Shown: positions 56,903 through 64,000 of the stretch, piece by piece
How the letters are laid out: every line of letters begins with the position of its first letter
Position numbering within the stretch: the first letter of the stretch is position 1
DNA from: Serripes groenlandicus
Lineage: Eukaryota > Mollusca > Bivalvia > Cardiida > Cardiidae
Assembly: GCA_031761405.1 (NCBI GenBank)
Contig: JASEVX010000007.1
Location: forward strand, 29,600,859 to 29,664,858
Reading direction: 5' to 3'
DNA length: 64,000 nt
The notes under the pieces: generated by a model
Told to the model about the DNA's origin: nothing
The model's input: only the letters and a program-made list of their open reading frames with translations
The model's database searches: none
Translations under genes and position numbers: made by a program

Positions 56903-57240
56903 CCGTTGCTATGCAACTAGCAAAAACGCATTTTAAGACCCCAAACCATTTTTCTATCTTCTACAGTTTTAAATGTGGAGAGCTGAAACTTCGGTTATAG
57001 ATACTTCGATATATTTAGAAAAACGTATCCGTTACGAGTTTTAATTTAGGCCTTTGTTTCCAAATGATAGCCTTTCAAAGATAGCCGTTGCTATGCAGCT
57101 AGCAAAAACGCGTTTTAAGAACCCAAACCATTTTTCTGTCTTTGCCTACAGTTTTGAGTGTGGAGAGCTGAAACTTCGGTTATAGATACTTCGAGATATT
57201 TATAAAAACCGTATCCGTTACGATTTTTATTTGTTTGGAA
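56903..57240 (+). repeat. 182 bp tandem duplication
   Basis: CCGTTGCTATGCAACTAGC at 56903 and CCGTTGCTATGCAGCTAGC at 57085, then AGCTGAAACTTCGGTTATAG in both. Part of the unit (GGCCTTTGTTTCCAAATG) recurs at 60040-60080, at the end of the second AGCTCACCTGAGC copy. Confidence 0.88.
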
Positions 57241-58924
57241 CAAACAAATTTAGTAGCTGCAATTCTGAAGCCATACGTCTTATGGAAAAGTTCCTAAATT
57301 TCATACGCGTGAAAGTAGTACTCAATACTTGCTCTTACTTTTCAAATGTATCACAATTTTTGAAATAATGATATATTTATATCGTCTTTGTTTTCTTATG
57401 TGGTTCTTATATTCAAAGAGAATTTGGAAATAAAATGAAACATTGTATTTTAAAACATGAACGCGGAGAGATTTATAAATCTCAATGAGTGAACTGCTAC
57501 AGGGAGAACTATTTCCGATTTAAGCTCCAGATACGGTATTTGAATTTTCAATCACGCATTGAAAATGTAGATTAAAACAGAATTGAAAATATTTTCTTTG
57601 GGCCTTGTCGGTCATAGAATATAGAGCAAATCTGCGGACGCTATGATTTGTTGTAAAAAATGTTTAATTAAAGATGGGCAAATGTGTATAATTTGTTACA
57701 TATGATCATATCCGGGGTTTTCTTTGTAAATATATAATGTGTTTGATTGTTTTTATCAGTGATATAGATTAAACCAAAAATCGAGATCATGCTGAAATGG
57801 AATCTCTTTATAAAGTGTTTTAACGACTTTCCTCTTTATATCATATCTATAGATATCAATAAATTGAATTGATGGATTGATTTTCCGACAAGTAAATGTC
57901 TTTTGACGCATCTGCAGCGGACGAAATTTGAAAACATTGCAAGAATAGAATAGGTTGCTAGTAACTAGCCATAGGTTTTGCTTCAATTATATCCTCTCCT
58001 TAAAATCGATTGAAGGGTCATGGGTTCTAGTTATTGTTGGGCCTCTTCATTTTCTACTTTGTAACTTTCAACAGTTTTCCATGTGCCATACTACGAGGCA
58101 AATGATCCATGCAACATTCTATTATGTAGGGTACTTGGAAGGGCAGAACAATTAAAATAACAAATAAACAATAAGTATATATATATATATACAACACTTT
58201 TAATCTTAATTTCTTTCTAGTAATTATATATATATACAACTATAATACTAATCTATAACACATAAGTTAAATGTTTCTTTCTTGCTGTGTAAACAGGAAA
58301 AAGCAACATATATTGAAAACATTGTGGGAAAAGGAAAATTTGCTTATTTAAACAATTTCTTAATTCCCATAACCTTTCTTTACCGTCGTATAAACCAAAT
58401 TTGTATTTGAAGGCTGTTATAAGTAAAAAACTTAAATGTTGCCAATTTAATCACATATCTTATCATTATAATAGCCAAATAATTAACAAAAGTTACAATT
58501 AAAGTCCGCATCTGTTGTCGAAATATCCACAGGTGCATTAACACAAGATTTGTGAAACCAATTTGTGCATATATCACATTGTACCATGACGGTATCGACA
58601 CATCCCGGCAAGTTACAAATACATATGTTATGTTATGTTATGTTCATAAATGTATATGATAGGTTTATTGGGAAAAGGGGTTACATTTATAATTTGTTTG
58701 GAATGACACTCGTACACAATGGTAATTAACAGTGTATGGTCACGCATCCTTAATTGATTTGGCAAGCTTAAACACCCTTTAAAGGAAACAGCGGCCAGCT
58801 TAGGTGTATACTGTAGAGTAAAATTCGGACGGCACAGGTATTGGTTTTCTCTGGAGCATTAATCCTTTTATAATGCAAATGAATTCAAAAGCCTCTGAAG
58901 TCTGAAGCATGTTTCTTTTAAAGT
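57241..58924. other. AT-rich spacer with MITE-1 scraps
   Basis: MITE-1-like pieces at 57895-57950 (GACGCATCTGCAGCGGACG) and 58300-58380 (TTGAAAACATTGTGGGAAAA). A (TA)n run lies near 58178-58190. No gene recognised. Confidence 0.45.
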
Positions 58925-60030
58925 GCTCATATAAATATTAATACTGCCCTTTTCCACAATATTTTCTACATGATTTCAATTACTCTTTCATTTGGATAGA
59001 TGTTTCTTTTTTAGCTCACCTGAGTACGAAGTGCTGAAAGTTAGTTATTGTGATCTCCTTTTGTCCGGGGTCTGTCGTCCGTCAACATCTTCTCCTCAGT
59101 AACGAGTAGGTCAATTGGGATGAAACTTCACAGAAAGCATCCTCTCATTGACCCCACCAGAATTCCTTCAAATGTTTGTGATTTATGCAGAATTATGGTT
59201 TCCATGGCAACGAAAATAAAAAGACTTTAAAATTCTTCTTCTACCAAACTGGTTGGCAGATTTTCAAATTATTTTAAAGAAGTGTTCCTTGGCCGCCAGG
59301 GAGCCTTATATGGCTATAGTGTAAACTCAAAAAATCTTCTCCTCCAAAAGTGTCAGGCCGATTTTCAAATAATTTTGTAGAAATGTTCCTAGGGTGACCC
59401 TCTATCAGATTCCTTCCAGCCAAGTTGATTGGTCGAAAAACATGGCCGCCAGCGGTCGGGGCTTTTTTGCCTAATATGGCTATAGTAAAAACTTGAAAAA
59501 TCTTCTCCTCCGAAAGTTTTTGGCCAATTTTCAATTCTTTTTGTAGAAATGTTCATTGGGAGACCATCTATCAGATTCCTCCAAGCCATATTGATTGGTC
59601 GAAAAACATGGCCGCCAGGGGGCAGGGCTATTTGGCCTTATATGGCTATAGTGAAAACTTGAAAAATCTCTTGTTAAGCAGGAAGCTTTTGAATAAGATT
59701 TTAGAAAACCCTTGGTCAATTGTGATTTTTTTTGTAACAAAAATTGGTAAATACTTAGATGAGTGAGTCGGGGCCATAATGGTTATCCATTTGTTTTACA
59801 TGTCTTTTGAAACTTGGAAATTAAATATAATATTCACATGTATGTCTCATAATTTATTTTTATAGACAACTAAAATGGCATTTAATTTTAACGGATGCGT
59901 CATTTATTCTTTTACCCGAAGTTGTAATATTTATAAACAATGCATAGTTTATAAATCACAAATCTATGCAAAGGCAAATGTTTGAACAGTTTTATGTACC
60001 CAAACAAATTGAGTGCCTTCAGCGCTTTGA
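58925..60030 (+). repeat. AGCTCACCTGAGC-family repeat, copy 2 (~1.1 kb)
   Basis: Near-identical to 23030-24145, with a short deletion in the first internal repeat (GGGAGCCTTATATGG, about 59300). The copies lie about 35.9 kb apart in the same orientation. Confidence 0.9.
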
Positions 60031-60080
60031 TTTTATTTAGGCCTTTGTTTCCAAATGCTAGCCTTTCAAAGATAGGGTAT

Positions 60081-60780
60081 CTATTTACAGTCGTTTTTTA
60101 CTTCAATCGCCCCTAGCGCTGCAGTTGTAGTATTCGATAGCGATTTTATTGCACCTTCTGATAAAGCTATTCAAGAGCTACAAAAAGGGTTTTTACGTGA
60201 TTGACCTCCGACATCGGGTTTCCGAGTTGGAGCCGGAATTTTTGCAAAATATACCATGGCGAAACGGTTGCGTCTTGGCATGGTGATAAAACATGGTTGG
60301 TTAACCAGAGAGTGTTTTTAAAAGCTGCACACTTTTCACCAGTGTTCACCAAGTCACCACAATAGCGACTCTATCACACTAGTTCTTCATATATATATAT
60401 GCAAAGGCGAATCCCACGTCGACTACCGGCTTGTATACTATTTTTATTTGTGACTTTGGTTTTTACTTTATCAAGTTTCTACAGTTGGAGTTCCAAAGCG
60501 TATGCTACATTCACTATTTGATGGCCTTTACACTTAAAGTAAACAGGAAAACTCTATGGGAACACCTGTTTTACAAAGATATATATTTGGAAAACCTTTG
60601 GAAAATCTTATTGTCTGAGTCCGAAAGGCCTATAGCTAAGATAGTGGTGTATAGCATCGTCTAGTGGATTTTCCAATTTTCTAAGCAGGATTTTCCCGGA
60701 TACCTGGTACATGATGAAATGTGGACTTACTCTGTATGCTTCATAATCCCAAAACAAAGTGAATTCAATGGGTTCAGAAT
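60081..60780. other. Unassigned spacer
   Basis: A short (TA)n run near 60390. The 77-codon plus-strand frame near 60431 has no recognisable features. Nothing firm. Confidence 0.4.
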
Positions 60781-60995
60781 TTAATCTTTTCCCACCTGCT
60801 GACGCATTTTTACTAACCTGTCGCGGAAAACATTTGAAAACATTGTGCCAATAGGGTAATATCACATAATGAGCAATTCCTTAATTTGCAACAATGTTTT
60901 CAAATCTATTTGATCAATAAATTTCATATTTGGAGTCTCTGAGAATTGTGCATATATGTTTTCAAAGTCGTCTGCTGCATATTTATCTGATGTGG
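60781..60995. repeat. MITE-1 copy, diverged
   Basis: TTTAATCTTTTCCCACCTGC, a core AAACATTGTGCCAATAGG and AATGAGCAATTCCTTAATTT, and AAAGTCGTCTGCTGCATATT. The right terminus is lost. Confidence 0.75.
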
Positions 60996-61289
60996 TTCTT
61001 TGATGTTTTGGTGATACTGATTTACAAAGCATATCTGACACTGAACAAGAGCCTAATTTGATAGAGTGAAGAAGATTTTGCAATAAATTTTGGGAAAAAC
61101 GTAATAGTAGCTAGAAGCATACACGATCATAGATGGAGATTTATTCCCAGACATGAAATCAAAACTCGTCTCTGTATCGACTGTCCAGAAGACCTTTCAA
61201 GCAAGGCTGAACACTCATTAAAAGCTGAGAGAAAGTAATATGGTTTAAAAAATGTCTGGGCAAACAGAACCAAAACGATGGATATAACA
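60996..61289. other. Unassigned spacer
   Basis: Nothing recognised. Confidence 0.4.
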
Positions 61290-61440
61290 GGGTTGTCAAA
61301 ACCAACTGATTAAAATTGCAGGGTATTCAAAACCGTAATGACCGAATTTACGGGATTGTCAAAACCAATTGATTAAAATTGCAGGGTAGTCAAACCCCTA
61401 ATGATCGAATTTACAAAACCCCAACCATTGAATTTTCATG
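61290..61440 (+). repeat. 63 bp tandem repeat, about 2.4 copies
   Basis: TTGTCAAAACCAACTGATTA starts near 61293 and again (with CAATTG) near 61356. Each unit has AAAATTGCAGGGTA and ATGACCGAATTTAC or a close variant. Confidence 0.85.
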
Positions 61441-62200
61441 TTTTTACTACCTTGTGATTTCAATCGTTGGAGTTAAATATACTTTTTAATATAGAACAAA
61501 TAAATAACACGTTTTTTTTAGCAAAACATATTTACCATGGCAACAAGGTTAATTTTCTTTTCAAACGTCTTGTTTTTCACCAAAACATACCACCAGTAAA
61601 TTGGTAAAGATTCGTATAATTTGTGACTATACCTTCTGTAATTTAGTAGATTTATAAATAAAAATAGATGTTAAATTACTGTTAGTGTACCGAAAGTGCA
61701 GATAATGAAAGGCCTGCGGTGCCAAGGGAATCAGTGGCCATATCGCAATGACCGGTTTTGTTGATCTAGGACGGAATAAGACTGCTGATCAAGCACAAAT
61801 TTCATTAACACTGACCGCCAGTACCACTAAGAGGATAATGTGATTTATTAAACACTTAAGCGTACACGCTTGCTAGCTCACCAATTCCACAGAACTTGTT
61901 TAGCGCCACGTCATGTTTTGTTAACGTCATTCGAAAATCAACCTTCCGGATTTCGCTTGACATGAAAATCATGTGCCTTCACGCAGTTTGATCAGGACAG
62001 AGTTGCAGGCTGATACGGAACACCACAGTTTGCTTTATTGACCGACAAGCATCATGGAAACCTATGTCTGTGGTCATAATCCGAATGTCCTAGTATGCAA
62101 TTTGGATCGTTATTGTCATTAATTTCAAACTGACAAACGTCTGAACGTGGTTTGTTGTTTGTTGCTACGACTACGAAACAAGATAACAAGTCTGACTTGT
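61441..62200. other. Unassigned spacer
   Basis: No coding signal or repeat match recognised. Confidence 0.4.
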
Positions 62201-62731
62201 TAATCCTTTCCCGCTTACAACAAATATGCAGCAGAGGACTTGAAAACAATTAAGCAAATTATAAAATATCTCTCTGAGGGAAGGTTTCGAAAATTAATAT
62301 TAAATATTTGTATATCAGGTCATTCAAAGGGAAGAAAGTCAGTAAAACAGTTTATATCATTAATACTCTGTAATTATGACAATTTCAACCACTTGGTCCT
62401 TATCCAGATTTAGAAAAACAAAGGAACTTAAAGTACAATCCATTCTTGTGTTGAAGAGATAAAATGACGTCACGATTTCCTGACGACGTCTCCTCATCAC
62501 CATTTGATCTCTTTAATTAACACCGAACGGACTGAAATTAAATTTCTTTTATTAATTTGTTTAAATCTTGATGAAGACCAAGTTGTCGAAAAGTTGGTAA
62601 TTAAAGAGTATTAATGATATAAAGTGTATTACAAAAAAGTTGAAATCATTGTGGCAACAGGAGAACATTTCTTCCTTTACCCATTATTTTTCAATGATCT
62701 TCTGCTGAAGAGGCGTCTACATACGGGAAAG
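62200..62731. repeat. MITE-1 relic split by another fold-back element
   Basis: Left piece 62200-62280 (TTAATCCTTTCCCGCTTACA, ATATGCAGCAGAGGACTTG) and right piece 62640-62731 (ATCATTGTGGCAACAGGAG, CTTCTGCTGAAGAGGCGTC, ACGGGAAAGG). The 77 bp satellite begins at the end of the right piece. Confidence 0.65.
62349..62624. mobile_element. Fold-back element with ~60 bp imperfect inverted ends
   Basis: Left end AGTTTATATCATTAATACTC and the CACTTGGTCC block are mirrored at the right by GACCAAGTTG and GAGTATTAATGATATAAAGT. It lies within the MITE-1 relic. Non-coding, about 276 bp. Target duplication not clear. Confidence 0.7.
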
Positions 62732-63807
62732 GATTCGTCTGTTTACTTAAGTACTAGTACTCTAGACGTTAATGTAACATCAGTTTGGTTTCGAATGTAA
62801 CATGCTTTGATTCGTCTGTTTACTTAAGTACTAGTACTCTAGACGTTAATGTAACATCAGTTTGGTTTCGAATGTAACATGCTTTGATTCGTCTGTTTAC
62901 TTAAGTACTAGTACTCTAGACGTTAATGTAACATCAGTTTGGTTTCGAATGTAACTGCTTTGATTCGTCTGTTTACTTAAGTACTAGTACTCTAGACGTT
63001 AATGTAACATCAGTTTGGTTTCGAATGTAACATGCTTTGATTCGTCTGTTTACTTAAGTACTAGTACTCTAGACGTTAATGTAACATCAGTTTGGTTTCG
63101 AATGTAACATGCTTTGATTCGTCTGTTTACTTAAGTACTAGTACTCTAGACGTTAATGTAACATCAGTTTGGTTTCGAATGTAACATGCTTTGATTCGTC
63201 TGTTTACTTAAGTACTAGTACTCTAGACGTTAATGTAACATCAGTTTGGTTTCGAATGTAACATGCTTTGATTCGTCTGTTTACTTAAGTACTAGTACTC
63301 TAGACGTTAATGTAACATCAGTTTGGTTTCGAATGTAACATGCTTTGATTCGTCTGTTTACTTAAGTACTAGTACTCTAGACGTTAATGTAACATCAGTT
63401 TGGTTTCGAATGTAACATGCTTTGATTCGTCTGTTTACTTAAGTACTAGTACTCTAGACGTTAATGTAACATCAGTTTGGTTTCGAATGTAACATGCTTT
63501 GATTCGTCTGTTTACTTAAGTACTAGTACTCTAGACGTTAATGTAACATCATTTTGGTTTCGAATGTAACATGCTTTGATTCGTCTGTTTACTTAAGTAC
63601 TAGTACTCTAGACGTTAATGTAACATCAGTTTGGTTTCGAATGTAACATGCTTTGATTCATCTGTTTACTTAAGTACTAGTAATCTAGACGTTAATGTAA
63701 CATCAGTTTGGTTTCGAATGTAACATGCTTTGATTCGTCTGTTTACTTAAGTACTAGTACTCTAGACGTTAATGTAACATCAGTTTGGTTTCGAATGTAA
63801 CTGCTTT
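62732..63807 (+). repeat. 77 bp satellite, about 14 copies
   Basis: Units start GATTCGTCTGTTTACTTAAG and end GAATGTAACATGCTTT. They are almost identical; two lack AT in AACATGC and a few have single changes. Each has the perfect 12 bp palindrome AGTACTAGTACT and the 8 bp palindrome ACTTAAGT. The uniformity implies recent expansion or strong homogenisation. Confidence 0.96.
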
Positions 63808-63885
63808 GATGGAAATTCTATAATCGTTACAGAATTGGCAGGGTATTTGATGACACTATCTACTTACAACAGCACTATAAACATT

Positions 63886-64000
63886 GATTGGGGCCTAACA
63901 CCGTTTTCAACATTTTTTTCAGTCATATCACGGCGATCAGTTAACCTACTCATATTCTTCCTACCTTTCTTACACCAGTTCTCAACACAAAATACTTTCC
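63886..64000 (-). repeat. SINE 3' part, minus strand, cut by window end
   Basis: GATTGGGGCCTAACACCGTT, TTTCAGTCATATCACGGCG, CAGTTAACCTACTCAT and CACCAGTTCTCAACACAA match the tail of the SINE at 52024-52316. Confidence 0.85.

Noticed and set aside
62566..62592. Hammerhead-ribozyme-like string (TTGATGA, short stem, GAAA)
   Set aside because: The conserved core C is a T, stem III is not evident, and the string lies in the inverted end of a fold-back element, which explains it better.

Overview
This 64 kb window looks like repeat-rich intergenic or intronic DNA from a marine invertebrate, most likely a bivalve mollusc. The organism call is an inference. It rests on AT-rich sequence, tRNA-derived SINEs whose tails end in a GGCGTTAAAC plus (CAAT)n type of sequence, palindromic ATGAGCC...GGCTCAT elements, the AGCTCACCTGAGC repeat family, and a Ty3/gypsy element with molluscan-type neighbours. 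I see no convincing host protein-coding gene or true tRNA gene. Almost all short open frames lie inside repeats or are chance frames.

The one clear coding unit is an LTR retrotransposon at 10881-16098. It encodes Gag with a SCAN-like capsid region and a zinc knuckle, then protease, a complete D,D-35-E integrase, and only then the start of reverse transcriptase. An internal deletion joins this to the last residues of RNase H. Integrase upstream of RT-RNase H is the Gmr1-like order, which is rare among Ty3/gypsy elements. The copy is defective: gag has a frameshift, RT-RH is deleted and the 3' LTR is cut to 149 bp. Those 149 bp match the 5' LTR exactly.

The rest is a dense patchwork of non-autonomous elements. 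(1) About 30 copies or relics of a ~230 bp TTAA-flanked MITE (called MITE-1 here; termini CCCTTTCCC...GGGAAAGGG, piggyBac-like), with a conserved internal hairpin. (2) A second TTAA-flanked MITE (MITE-3). (3) A 265 bp palindromic element (MITE-2). (4) A ~230 bp fold-back element with 4 bp target duplications. (5) A 200 bp element with an apparent 6 bp target duplication. (6) Many SINEs, some nested. (7) A possible Helentron-like element in two inverted copies. (8) Two near-identical ~1.1 kb copies of the AGCTCACCTGAGC family.

Two tandem segmental duplications dominate the layout: 16923-18993/18994-21292 (about 2.1-2.3 kb units) and 35719-42510/42511-49095 (about 6.6-6.8 kb units). Because the units differ by insertions, they supply natural empty sites. 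Two show a single TTAA where the sister copy carries MITE-1, and one shows a single AAAT where the sister carries the fold-back element. Tandem arrays include a ~97 bp satellite on both sides of the retrotransposon, a 43 bp minisatellite that is an internal expansion of a SINE (about 24 copies), and a highly uniform 77 bp satellite (about 14 copies) starting exactly at the end of a MITE-1 relic. A 200-N assembly gap lies at 34724-34923.
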